A stretch of DNA of 43,089 bases, taken from JBIICI01 sp044238935 (GTDB taxonomy: Bacteria; Pseudomonadota; Alphaproteobacteria; Micavibrionales; Micavibrionaceae). Shown here piece by piece: positions 34,185 through 43,089 of the stretch (positions are counted from its first letter, which is position 1; every line of letters begins with the position of its first letter). Location: NCBI GenBank assembly GCA_044238935.1, contig JBIICI010000016.1:1-43089 (forward strand), given 5' to 3'. The notes under the pieces were generated by a model, which was not told the origin of the DNA, did not search any database, and saw nothing but the letters and a program-made list of their open reading frames with translations. The translations under genes were made by a program, and so were the position numbers.

Positions 34185-37100
34185 ATGAATGAATTAATGA
34201 ACCTTTTTGGACAACCTTCTGGCCCACAGGCTTTTGATACAATCCGTATTGCGATTGCATCGCCTGAGCAAATTTTGTCTTGGTCATATGGTGAGGTCAA
34301 AAAACCTGAAACCATCAATTACCGTACCTTTAAACCAGAGCGGGACGGTTTGTTCTGTGCGCGGATTTTTGGTCCTATTAAGGATTATGAATGCTTATGC
34401 GGTAAATATAAACGCATGAAATACAAAGGGGTCATTTGTGAGAAATGTGGCGTTGAGGTCACATTGACAAAAGTCCGCCGTGAGCGCATGGGGCATATTA
34501 CGTTGGCCGCCCCTGTGGCGCATATTTGGTTTTTGAAATCATTGCCAAGCCGTATCGGTTTGATGATGGATATGACCCTAAAGGATATTGAAAAAGTTTT
34601 ATATTTCGAATCATACATGGTTGTTGAACCGGGTATGACCTCCCTTAAGATGCACCAAATCTTAACGGAAGAAGAATTCTTTGCGGCTCAAGATGAGTAT
34701 GGCGAAGAAACATTCCGTGCCATGATTGGTGCTGAGGCGTTCAAAGAAATCCTGTCCCAAATGAATATGGAAGATGAGCGTGTTAAATGTGAAGAAGGCT
34801 TACGCGATACCAACAGCGAAGCTAAACGCAAGAAACTTGTTAAGCGTTTGAAATTGGTGGAATCTTTCATTGAATCAGGCACACGCCCTGAATGGATGAT
34901 TATGGATGTCATCCCTGTGTTACCCCCTGAATTGCGCCCGCTTGTGCCATTGGATGGTGGACGTTTCGCGACATCAGATTTGAACGATTTATATCGCCGT
35001 GTGATTAACCGGAACAACCGTTTGAAACGATTGATTGAACTGCGTGCGCCTGATATTATTATCCGTAACGAAAAGCGTATGTTGCAAGAAGCCGTGGATG
35101 CGTTATTCGACAATGGTCGCCGTGGTCGTACGATCACAGGTGCAAACCGTCGTCCGTTGAAATCACTCTCCGATATGCTCAAAGGAAAGCAAGGACGTTT
35201 CCGTCAGAACTTGCTTGGGAAACGGGTTGACTATTCCGGTCGTTCCGTGATTGTGGTGGGGCCTGAATTGAAATTGCATCAATGCGGCTTGCCAAAGAAA
35301 ATGGCGTTGGAATTGTTTAAGCCCTTTATCTATCATAAATTAGAACTTTATGGTTTGGCACACACAATCAAAGCCGCCAAGAAAATGGTCGAAAAAGAGC
35401 GTCCCGAAGTTTGGGATATCTTAGAAGAAGTGATTCGTGAGCATCCTGTGATGCTAAACCGTGCGCCGACATTGCACCGTTTGGGGATTCAGGCGTTTGA
35501 ACCGATCCTTATTGAGGGCAAAGCCATTCAGCTGCACCCACTTGTCTGTACAGCGTTTAATGCGGACTTTGACGGCGATCAGATGGCGGTACACGTCCCA
35601 TTATCCATTGAGTCTCAGCTTGAGGCACGTTGTTTGATGATGTCCACAAACAATATTTTATCCCCTGCCAGTGGGAAGCCGGTTATTGTGCCCACACAGG
35701 ATATTGTTTTGGGTCTGTATTATTTATCCTTACAAGTTGAGGGCGAAAAAGGCGAAGGTTCAATTTTCCGTGATGTGGATGAAATTAACCATGCTTTACA
35801 CGCCAAGGCCATCACCTTGCATGCCAAAATCAAAGCCCGTTACAAAGGCGTTGATGCACAGGGCAATCCTGAAACGGTGATTGTGGAAACAACAGCTGGG
35901 CGGATGTTGATGTCCGAACTCTTGCCACGCAATCCAAATATTCCGTTTACGTTAATCAATCAGATCTTGACGAAAAAAGAAGTCACCAATTTGATTGATA
36001 ATATTTACCGTTATTGTGGTCAAAAGGAAACGGTCATTTTCTCCGATCGTCTGATGAAACTTGGTTTCCGTCATGCGTGTACCGCAGGGATTTCTGTGGG
36101 TAAAGATGACATGGTTATCCCTGAGGCAAAAACCAAATTGGTCGATGCCGCGCGTGATAAGGTCAAGGAATTCGAACAGCAATATATGGATGGTCTGATT
36201 ACAAAGGGCGAAAAATATAACAAAGTGGTCGATATTTGGTCACAATGTACCGACGAAGTTGCTGGGGCGATGATGAAGGGGATTTCGACCGCCAAAAACG
36301 GCAGTTATAACGCGGTTTATATGATGGCACATTCAGGCGCACGGGGATCTGCAGCACAGATTCGTCAGTTGGCAGGGATGCGTGGTTTGATGGCGAAACC
36401 ATCAGGTGAAATCATTGAAAACCCGATTATTTCGAACTTCAAAGAAGGTCTCTCAGTCCTTGAATACTTTAACTCCACCCACGGGGCGCGTAAAGGATTG
36501 GCGGATACGGCGTTGAAAACCGCGAACTCAGGGTATCTAACACGTCGTTTGGTTGATGTGGCGCAAGATGCGATTATCACTGAAGAAGATTGCGGTACAG
36601 AAAACGGCATTACTATCGTTGAAATCCGCAATGGGGCTGATATTGTTGTATCCTTAGCGGAGCGTTTGTTGGGTCGTACCTTGGCACGTGATCTTTATGA
36701 TACACATGGCAAATTATTGGTCGCCAGAAACACCATCGTTGATGAGGAAATGGAAGAAGCCATTAACAAATCAGGCGTGCGTGAAGCGCTTGTACGTTCT
36801 GTCTTGACGTGCGATACCGCAGGCGGCATTTGTGCGAAATGTTACGGCCGTGACTTGGCGCGTGGGGTACAGGTGAATGTGGGTGAGGCTGTCGGTGTTA
36901 TGGCAGCGCAATCCATTGGTGAACCGGGAACACAGCTTACCATGCGTACCTTCCACATTGGGGGTGCAGCGCAACGGGGTGCGGAGCGCTCCAGCATTGA
37001 ATCCTCGCTAGAGGGATCATTGGAAGTCCGCAATCAAAATATCGTCCGCAATTCCGATGGCGTGGCGATCATTATGAACCGCAACACGGAATTGGTAATC

Positions 37101-38369
37101 AAAGACGGCGCAGGCATTGAAAAAGCCATGCATCGCGTTCCCTATGGCGCGCGTTTGTTGGTGGATAACAATGGTGCAGTTAAACCTGGTCAGAAAATTG
37201 CCGAATGGGATCCTTACACAGCCCCGATCATTACTGAAAAAGACGGGATTGCCCGCTATTTCGACCTTGTTGAGGGTGTATCGGTCACCGAACAGTTGGA
37301 TGAAGCCACAGGGATTTCCTCCAAAAAAGTCATTGATTGGCGCAATCAATCGCGTGGATCAAACTTGAAACCGCGTATTTCCTTGTTTGATGCGAAAGAC
37401 GAAGTCATTACCTTGGGCAATGGTCTGCCTGCCAATTACTATATGTCCGCGGATGCGATTTTATCCATCAATGACGGCGCAACGGTAAAGGCTGGGGATG
37501 TTATTGCACGTATCCCGCGTGAAAGCTCCAAAACCCGTGATATTACAGGGGGTCTACCGCGCGTGGCGGAATTGTTCGAAGCTCGTCGCCCGAAAGATTT
37601 CGCGATTATTTCTGAGGTTGAGGGTTATGTTGAATTCGGTAAGGATTACAAATCCAAACACCGCATCATCGTTAATCCGTCCAACAAAGATGATGGTGAA
37701 CCACGCGAATATATGATCCCGAAAGGTCGTCATTTGGCAGTGCAAGAGGGCGATTATGTCCGTAAAGGTGATCCATTACTAGACGGTGCATTAGTCCCAC
37801 ATGACATTTTGGATGTGATGGGTGTTGAGGCGTTGGCGGATTATTTGACCAATGAGATTCAAGATGTTTACCGCCTGCAAGGGGTGAAAATCAGTGATAA
37901 ACACATTGAGGTCATCGTGCGTCAAATGCTGCAAAAAGTCGAAGTGCTGGATGTGGGTGATTCAACGTACCTGACGGCTGAAAATGTCGATCGTGATGAA
38001 TTTGAAGTCACCAACCAAAAGCTGATGGAAGCCGGCAAAATCCCTGCCAAAGGTCGTCCGATCTTACAGGGTATTACTAAGGCATCGTTGCAAACACGCT
38101 CCTTTATCTCTGCCGCGTCCTTCCAAGAGACCACCCGCGTCTTGACCGAAGCCGCCACACAGGGCAAAGTCGATAAATTGATCGGCCTAAAGGAAAACGT
38201 GATTGTCGGACGCTTGATCCCTGCAGGAACAGGCGCCTACATGAACCGCGTTCGCCGCGTTGCCGCCGACCGCGACCGCGTTGCGATTGCCACCCAACAG
38301 CAACAAGCCGCCCTAGAGGCACAGTCTGTGGATGAAACAGACACCTTGGCGTTAATGGCTGCGGAGTAG
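34185..38369 (+). CDS. rpoC: DNA-directed RNA polymerase subunit beta-prime
   Basis: A 1394-residue catalytic core subunit. The N-terminal zinc site (CLCGKYKRMKYKGVICEKCGVE, about 70-90), the active-site magnesium loop NADFDGD at 459-465, the bridge and trigger region (GAMMKGISTAKNGSYNAVYMMAHSGARGS) and the second zinc cluster (CDTAGGICAKCYGRDLARG) are all intact. It ends in an Ala/Gln-rich tail. The start MNELMNLFGQ matches relatives; GGGA about 12 bases upstream is a weak ribosome site. A terminator follows about 24 bases after the stop. Confidence 0.99.
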   Translation: MNELMNLFGQPSGPQAFDTIRIAIASPEQILSWSYGEVKKPETINYRTFKPERDGLFCARIFGPIKDYECLCGKYKRMKYKGVICEKCGVEVTLTKVRRERMGHITLAAPVAHIWFLKSLPSRIGLMMDMTLKDIEKVLYFESYMVVEPGMTSLKMHQILTEEEFFAAQDEYGEETFRAMIGAEAFKEILSQMNMEDERVKCEEGLRDTNSEAKRKKLVKRLKLVESFIESGTRPEWMIMDVIPVLPPELRPLVPLDGGRFATSDLNDLYRRVINRNNRLKRLIELRAPDIIIRNEKRMLQEAVDALFDNGRRGRTITGANRRPLKSLSDMLKGKQGRFRQNLLGKRVDYSGRSVIVVGPELKLHQCGLPKKMALELFKPFIYHKLELYGLAHTIKAAKKMVEKERPEVWDILEEVIREHPVMLNRAPTLHRLGIQAFEPILIEGKAIQLHPLVCTAFNADFDGDQMAVHVPLSIESQLEARCLMMSTNNILSPASGKPVIVPTQDIVLGLYYLSLQVEGEKGEGSIFRDVDEINHALHAKAITLHAKIKARYKGVDAQGNPETVIVETTAGRMLMSELLPRNPNIPFTLINQILTKKEVTNLIDNIYRYCGQKETVIFSDRLMKLGFRHACTAGISVGKDDMVIPEAKTKLVDAARDKVKEFEQQYMDGLITKGEKYNKVVDIWSQCTDEVAGAMMKGISTAKNGSYNAVYMMAHSGARGSAAQIRQLAGMRGLMAKPSGEIIENPIISNFKEGLSVLEYFNSTHGARKGLADTALKTANSGYLTRRLVDVAQDAIITEEDCGTENGITIVEIRNGADIVVSLAERLLGRTLARDLYDTHGKLLVARNTIVDEEMEEAINKSGVREALVRSVLTCDTAGGICAKCYGRDLARGVQVNVGEAVGVMAAQSIGEPGTQLTMRTFHIGGAAQRGAERSSIESSLEGSLEVRNQNIVRNSDGVAIIMNRNTELVIKDGAGIEKAMHRVPYGARLLVDNNGAVKPGQKIAEWDPYTAPIITEKDGIARYFDLVEGVSVTEQLDEATGISSKKVIDWRNQSRGSNLKPRISLFDAKDEVITLGNGLPANYYMSADAILSINDGATVKAGDVIARIPRESSKTRDITGGLPRVAELFEARRPKDFAIISEVEGYVEFGKDYKSKHRIIVNPSNKDDGEPREYMIPKGRHLAVQEGDYVRKGDPLLDGALVPHDILDVMGVEALADYLTNEIQDVYRLQGVKISDKHIEVIVRQMLQKVEVLDVGDSTYLTAENVDRDEFEVTNQKLMEAGKIPAKGRPILQGITKASLQTRSFISAASFQETTRVLTEAATQGKVDKLIGLKENVIVGRLIPAGTGAYMNRVRRVAADRDRVAIATQQQQAALEAQSVDETDTLALMAAE

Positions 38370-38392
38370 GGGTTTTTCTAGAGTTTATGAGG

Positions 38393-38422
38393 AAAAGGGG
38401 GGTTTGTGCCTCCCTTTTTTTT
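38393..38422 (+). terminator. Intrinsic terminator after rpoC
   Basis: AAAAGGGGGG (38393-38402) pairs with CCTCCCTTTT (38409-38418) with a single G-U pair around TTTGTG, followed by a run of eight T residues (38415-38422). It ends the rplJL-rpoBC transcript before the orphan gene and the str operon. Confidence 0.85.
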
Positions 38423-38425
38423 GTG

Positions 38426-38455
38426 TTGTCTAAAGTTTATACTTCCTGCTATGTT
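38426..38455 (+). promoter_or_regulatory. Possible promoter of the orphan gene
   Basis: TTGTCT (38426-38431), 18 bases, TATGTT (38450-38455), directly after the rpoC terminator and 27 bases before the GTG start of the AT-rich orphan gene. Each box has at least two mismatches, so this is tentative. Confidence 0.35.
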
Positions 38456-38482
38456 ATTTTATTCTTAACAATAGGGCATCGA

Positions 38483-39229
38483 GTGAAGATTGTGGATGTT
38501 TTAAATTTTAATACCAAGATTGAACCAATCGTAACCTTTCTTCAAAATGCCTCATTTTTGATTGGGTTAGGTTTTTCTATTCTTAAGTTTAGACCAATCA
38601 TAGAGTACTTTAGAAATAAAGCATTCAGTTCATCTGTTGACCGAATAAAATCAGATTTAGAATATAGATCACTTATTGAATCTAAACTTGGGAAATATGT
38701 TTTAGAAAAGCATGAAAATGGAATAAAAGGCGCAGGAATTAGATTTGTTTATTGGAAAAACTATCCCAGCAAACTTGAAAACGATGCTTATAAACATAAT
38801 TTATGGGCTGAATATGACGATACAAGGCTTATATATTCCTCTTGGATCAATAATACAGGATTATATTTTCAAGAATCTTTGTGGTATACAAGTACCAGTG
38901 CCTATGTCGATGATAAAGGTATATTTTTCTTTGATAAACCTAGTAAGGGTTACAAAGGCTTTACAGAGCATAAGAATAAATGTTTAGTGTTTCATTTGCC
39001 ATTTTCTAATATTGTTAATTTTGATTTTGAAGAAATTATCGAATATGAACCGGTTTTCTATATAAAATTTAAATATAACGATTTTAAAAACTTATATGAC
39101 CCAATATATATCTTGAGAAATCGTATGGACGATAACTATTTCAGGCTTGAATTAGATTCGTCTAAAGAGATAAAAAAATACTCTAAATTTCATTATGCTA
39201 TTATACGGATAAAGCATTGGTTTTATTGA
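38483..39229 (+). CDS. AT-rich orphan protein with one N-terminal membrane segment
   Basis: I do not recognise this 248-residue protein. A longer open frame begins at ATG 38387, but that ATG lies six bases before the rpoC terminator hairpin and its first 30 codons run through the hairpin. The GTG at 38483, with AGGG about nine bases upstream, is therefore the likelier start. A hydrophobic segment near residues 14-30 (VTFLQNASFLIGLGFSIL) is followed by a basic stretch and a soluble domain rich in aromatic and charged residues (Tyr, Phe, Lys, Asp). The gene is visibly more AT-rich than its neighbours and uses AGA and ATA codons freely, suggesting recent acquisition. It splits the usual rpoBC-str junction. 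Confidence 0.6.
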   Translation: MKIVDVLNFNTKIEPIVTFLQNASFLIGLGFSILKFRPIIEYFRNKAFSSSVDRIKSDLEYRSLIESKLGKYVLEKHENGIKGAGIRFVYWKNYPSKLENDAYKHNLWAEYDDTRLIYSSWINNTGLYFQESLWYTSTSAYVDDKGIFFFDKPSKGYKGFTEHKNKCLVFHLPFSNIVNFDFEEIIEYEPVFYIKFKYNDFKNLYDPIYILRNRMDDNYFRLELDSSKEIKKYSKFHYAIIRIKHWFY

Positions 39230-39344
39230 TGCCGTTGTTTTAGATAAAGCTTGTAATAACCCCATTATTTCTATTATAAATATCGCAAATCATCACCAAA
39301 AACACAAAAAATTCCCTGTCATAAAAAATAATTGTAAGAATCAC

Positions 39345-39374
39345 TTGACGGATTTGTATTTATTCCCTTATAGT
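39345..39374 (+). promoter_or_regulatory. Promoter of the str operon (rpsL-rpsG-fusA-tuf)
   Basis: TTGACG (39345-39350), 18 bases, TATAGT (39369-39374): one mismatch to each consensus box. About 95 bases of leader precede rpsL. The leader contains GTGCG / CGCAC arms around 39422-39444, too weak to name as a regulatory element. Confidence 0.75.
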
Positions 39375-39473
39375 CCGTTCAGCTTTGCAAGAATCTTGGG
39401 GTTTCCCATAGGTTTTAAGGCGTGCGCGCATACCGTAAGACGCACAATATCGTTTTTTAAGGAAAGTTAAAGA

Positions 39474-39845
39474 ATGCCAACCATTAACCAGCTTGTTCGC
39501 CAAGAACGCCAGAAAGTTGTTAAACGTAAGAAAAACCGTGCGCTAAAGGGGAATCCTCAGCGTCGTGGTGTTTGTACACGTGTTTATACAACAACCCCGA
39601 AAAAACCAAACTCCGCTTTGCGTAAAGTCGCAAAAGTCCGTTTGACCACAGGGTTTGAGGTTATTTGTTATATCCCAGGGGAAGGCCATAATCTGCAGGA
39701 ACACTCTGTTGTGTTGGTGCGTGGTGGTCGTGTAAAAGACTTACCAGGGGTGCGTTATACCGTGATCCGTGGTGCGTTGGATACGCAAGGGGTTAAAAAT
39801 CGTAAACAATCACGTTCGCGTTATGGCGCGAAGCGTCCGAAATAA
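39474..39845 (+). CDS. rpsL: Small ribosomal subunit protein S12
   Basis: A 123-residue decoding-centre protein. PTINQLVRQERQKVVKRKKNRALKGNPQRRGVCTRVYTTTPKKPNSALRKVAKVRLT and GRVKDLPGVRYTVIRG match the family, with a slightly unusual Lys/Arg-rich N-terminus. K43 and K88, whose changes give streptomycin resistance, are both wild type, as are P42 and P91. An AAGGAAA ribosome site lies about 10 bases upstream of the ATG. It is the first gene of the str operon, 12 bases ahead of rpsG. Confidence 0.98.
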   Translation: MPTINQLVRQERQKVVKRKKNRALKGNPQRRGVCTRVYTTTPKKPNSALRKVAKVRLTTGFEVICYIPGEGHNLQEHSVVLVRGGRVKDLPGVRYTVIRGALDTQGVKNRKQSRSRYGAKRPK

Positions 39846-39857
39846 GGGGGATAGATT

Positions 39858-40367
39858 ATGTCTCGTCGTCATAGTGCTGAAAAGCGTCAAGTTTTACCTG
39901 ATCCGAAATTCGGGGATGTTACACTTTCAAAATTTATCAACAGCTTAATGCTCGATGGTAAAAAATCCATTGCGGAAACCATTGCGTATGACGCGTTGGA
40001 GTTGATGGATAAAAAAGGTGGGGATGTTCAGGATGAAGAAGGATCTGTATCATCTTCTGGATCAAAAGGCTTGCGCCTGTTCCATATTGCTTTGAAAAAA
40101 GTCCGTCCGCATTTGGAAGTGCGCTCTCGCCGTGTTGGTGGGGCGACATACCAAGTGCCTGTTGATGTTCGCCCTGAGCGCGCGCAGGCTTTGGCTATTC
40201 GTTGGTTGATTAACGCTGCACGTAAGCGTTCTGAAAGCACAATGATGGAGCGTTTGGCGGGTGAATTGCTGGATGCAGCCAATGATCGTGGATCAGCGGT
40301 GAAAAAGCGTGATGATACCCACAAAATGGCCGAAGCCAACAAGGCTTTCGCGCATTTCCGTTGGTAA
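39858..40367 (+). CDS. rpsG: Small ribosomal subunit protein S7 with an internal insertion
   Basis: A 169-residue 30S assembly protein that binds the 3' major domain of 16S rRNA. The ends are canonical: SRRHSAEKRQVLPDPKFGD at the start and VKKRDDTHKMAEANKAFAHFRW at the finish, with VRSRRVGGATYQVPVDVRPERAQALAIRWL in the middle. Relative to the usual 156-residue form there is an extra stretch of about 13 residues between residues 53 and 70 (KGGDVQDEEGSVSSSGSK), acidic and Ser/Gly-rich. It looks like a solvent-exposed loop between two helices. GGGGG lies near the start as the ribosome site. Confidence 0.97.
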   Translation: MSRRHSAEKRQVLPDPKFGDVTLSKFINSLMLDGKKSIAETIAYDALELMDKKGGDVQDEEGSVSSSGSKGLRLFHIALKKVRPHLEVRSRRVGGATYQVPVDVRPERAQALAIRWLINAARKRSESTMMERLAGELLDAANDRGSAVKKRDDTHKMAEANKAFAHFRW

Positions 40368-40424
40368 AATTGGGTTTAAGGATTTGGTTTTAAAAATTAT
40401 CTTATATAAAAATTGGAATTGAAA

Positions 40425-42533
40425 ATGTCACGCGAAATTGCTTACGAACATTACAGAAATTTTGGGATTATGGCGCACATCGATGCGGGTAAGACCACAA
40501 CAACTGAGCGTATTTTGTACTATTCAGGAAAATCCCACAAGATTGGCGAAGTCCATGACGGCGCGGCAACAATGGACTGGATGGAGCAAGAGCAAGAGCG
40601 TGGGATCACGATTACATCTGCGGCGACAACAACATTCTGGACAGGCCCTGCAGGCGGTGTATCGGATGGTCAGAAAATCCGTATGAATATTATTGATACT
40701 CCCGGTCACGTTGATTTCACAATCGAAGTTGAGCGTTCCTTGCGCGTCTTGGATGGTGCGGTTGCGGTTTTTGATGCGAATGCTGGGGTTGAGCCTCAAA
40801 CAGAAACGGTATGGCGTCAAGCGGATAAATATAACGTACCCCGTATTTGTTTTGTTAATAAAATGGATAAAACAGGCGCGGATTTCTACAACACAATCTC
40901 AATGATTGTTAGCCGTTTGGGTGCAGTGCCTTTGCCAATTCAGCTTCCTATTGGTGCTGAAAGCGATTTTGCTGGGATCATTGATTTGGTTAAAATGAAA
41001 GCCATTATCTGGGATGCAGAAACCTTGGGCGCGGCATACCATGAGGAAGAAATTCCTGCTGATCTGAAAGCCAAAGCCGAGGAATATAGACAAAAATTGA
41101 TTGAGCTTGCTGTTGAGCAAGATGATGCAGCGATGGAAGCGTATTTGGAAGGTAATGAGCCTGACATGAAAACGCTAAAAGCCTGTATCCGTAAGGGGAC
41201 AATTTCTAGCGCATTCGTGCCTGTGCTTTGTGGGACAGCGTTCAAAAATAAAGGTGTTCAGCCTTTGTTGGACGGCGTTGTGGATTATCTTCCTTCACCG
41301 ATTGATATTGGTGATGTGCAGGGTAAAAAAGTTGATAGTGATGAAGACGATTCTCGTCCTTGCGATGATAAAGCCCCTGTATCCTGTTTGGCGTTCAAAA
41401 TCATGAATGATCCATTCGTGGGTGCGTTAACTTTCGTACGGATTTATTCTGGAACATTGGAATCGGGCTCTTACTTACAAAACTCTGTGAAAGATAAGAG
41501 AGAGCGTATTGGTCGTATGTTGTTGATGCACTCAAACAACCGCGAAGAAATCAAAATTGCTCATGCAGGGGATATTGTGGCGTTGGTTGGTTTGAAAGAA
41601 ACCACAACAGGGGATACATTATGCGATACCTCAAAGCCTATCGTGCTTGAGCGCATGGAATTTCCTGAGCCTGTTATCGAAATCGCGGTTGAGCCAAAAA
41701 CAAAAGCTGATCAAGAAAAGATGTCTCAAGCGCTACAGCGTTTGGCGGCAGAAGATCCATCATTCCGTGTTTCTGTTGATCATGAATCAGGTCAAACGTT
41801 GATCCGTGGTATGGGTGAATTGCACTTGGATATTATCGTTGATCGTATGCGTCGTGAGTTCAAGGTTGAGGCGAATATTGGTGCGCCACAGGTTGCATAC
41901 CGTGAAACAATTACGAAATCATTTGAAATTGATTATACCCACAAAAAACAAACTGGGGGTTCTGGTCAGTTCGCGAAAATCAAATTGGTGTTTGAGCCTG
42001 CGGAATCAGGTGAAGGATTTTCTTTTGAAAGTAAAATCGTTGGCGGTGCTGTTCCTAAGGAATATATCCCAGGGGTTCAAAAAGGTCTTGAGCAAGCCAA
42101 AGAAAACGGTGTTATCGCAGGATTCCCAACAATTGACTTTAAAGTCAGCTTGATTGACGGATCGTACCATGATGTTGACTCTTCTGTCATGGCGTTCGAA
42201 ATTGCAGCCCGTGCTGCATTCCGTGAGGCAATGCCAAAAGCAGGCCCTCAGCTTTTAGAGCCAATCATGAAGGTCGAAGTCATCACACCTGAAGAATATA
42301 TGGGTGATATTATTGGCGATCTAAACAGCCGTCGTGGTCAAGTTTCTTCCATGGAATCTCGTGGAAACGCGAAAGCCATTACAGCCTCTGTGCCTTTGGC
42401 CAATATGTTTGGATATATCAACACGCTTCGTTCCATGAGCCAAGGTCGTGCGCAATATTCCATGACATTTGAAAAATATAACCCTGTTCCAGCCCATGTT
42501 GCTGACGAAGTTCGTCAGAAAATGGCAGGATAG
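40425..42533 (+). CDS. fusA: Elongation factor G
   Basis: A 702-residue translocation GTPase. It has the G1 motif AHIDAGKTTTTERILYYSGK, the switch segment ERGITITSAATT, G3 IIDTPGHVDFTIEVERSLRVLDGAV and G4 NKMDKTGADF. Domains II-V follow, with FEIAARAAFREAMPKAGPQLLEPIMKVEV and MFGYINTLRSMSQGRAQYSM in the C-terminal part. I take ATG 40425, with GGAA eight bases upstream, over a TTG 12 bases earlier. It lies in the str operon between rpsG and tuf. Confidence 0.98.
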   Translation: MSREIAYEHYRNFGIMAHIDAGKTTTTERILYYSGKSHKIGEVHDGAATMDWMEQEQERGITITSAATTTFWTGPAGGVSDGQKIRMNIIDTPGHVDFTIEVERSLRVLDGAVAVFDANAGVEPQTETVWRQADKYNVPRICFVNKMDKTGADFYNTISMIVSRLGAVPLPIQLPIGAESDFAGIIDLVKMKAIIWDAETLGAAYHEEEIPADLKAKAEEYRQKLIELAVEQDDAAMEAYLEGNEPDMKTLKACIRKGTISSAFVPVLCGTAFKNKGVQPLLDGVVDYLPSPIDIGDVQGKKVDSDEDDSRPCDDKAPVSCLAFKIMNDPFVGALTFVRIYSGTLESGSYLQNSVKDKRERIGRMLLMHSNNREEIKIAHAGDIVALVGLKETTTGDTLCDTSKPIVLERMEFPEPVIEIAVEPKTKADQEKMSQALQRLAAEDPSFRVSVDHESGQTLIRGMGELHLDIIVDRMRREFKVEANIGAPQVAYRETITKSFEIDYTHKKQTGGSGQFAKIKLVFEPAESGEGFSFESKIVGGAVPKEYIPGVQKGLEQAKENGVIAGFPTIDFKVSLIDGSYHDVDSSVMAFEIAARAAFREAMPKAGPQLLEPIMKVEVITPEEYMGDIIGDLNSRRGQVSSMESRGNAKAITASVPLANMFGYINTLRSMSQGRAQYSMTFEKYNPVPAHVADEVRQKMAG

Positions 42534-42584
42534 GAATCAAATTAAACTGAAATTATTTTAAGTCTTAGATAGAAGGATAGTAAA

Positions 42585-43089
<505 letters not shown>

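Noticed and set aside
38387..38482. Upstream ATG extension of the orphan gene
   Set aside because: The first codons form the rpoC terminator, and the likely promoter lies downstream of this ATG.

Overview
The window looks like a chromosomal segment of a moderately AT-rich alphaproteobacterium. The evidence is an F1-ATPase zeta inhibitor gene (DUF1476, a family almost confined to that class), a CycM-type membrane-anchored cytochrome c, an alphaproteobacterial-style prephenate dehydratase ACT domain, and RpoB and ribosomal proteins that read as alphaproteobacterial. The order cannot be fixed from the sequence alone. Lipoproteins, an OmpA-like protein and a Wzx-like flippase indicate a Gram-negative envelope, a CheY/CheZ pair suggests motility, and two terminal respiratory branches (bd oxidase and cytochrome c) suggest aerobic or microaerobic life.

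Region by region. 1-3.0 kb (minus): a GbsR/MarR-type regulator followed by cydA and cydB (cydB cut by the window edge), with a 26-bp palindrome overlapping the regulator's own promoter. 3.1-9.8 kb (plus): a GNAT acetyltransferase, a two-gene Doc toxin/long HTH partner module, rsmE, dprA, a stand-alone cheY-cheZ pair, then lepB-rnc. 9.9-16.4 kb (mixed): ATPase inhibitor, pheA, cytochrome c, flippase, trpA, a small lipoprotein, era and an Rcp1-like response regulator. 16.4-22 kb: a soluble PAS/GAF-type histidine kinase that pairs with that regulator, guaA, a MurU-like nucleotidyltransferase and an OmpA-family lipoprotein. 22.1-28.3 kb (plus): a DJ-1/PfpI-fold protein without the usual nucleophile, a TauE/SafE transporter, prfB with its programmed +1 frameshift, and a 1203-residue exported coiled-coil protein. 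28.5 kb to the end (plus): rplJ-rplL-rpoB-rpoC, an AT-rich orphan gene, then rpsL-rpsG-fusA-tuf (tuf cut by the window edge).

How it fits together. The right half is the transcription/translation core, with its own promoters ahead of rplJ, rpoB and rpsL, an attenuator-like hairpin between rplL and rpoB, and a perfect hairpin without a U-tract between rpoB and rpoC. The least explained items are the Doc module, whose usual kind of target (EF-Tu) is encoded at the other end of the window, the giant periplasmic coiled-coil protein preceded by two tandem DnaA-box sequences, and the AT-rich membrane-anchored orphan between rpoC and rpsL. I see no CRISPR array, tRNA, rRNA, insertion sequence or prophage. 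The strongest novelty candidates are families of unknown function and regulatory structures, not an obviously new multi-gene system.
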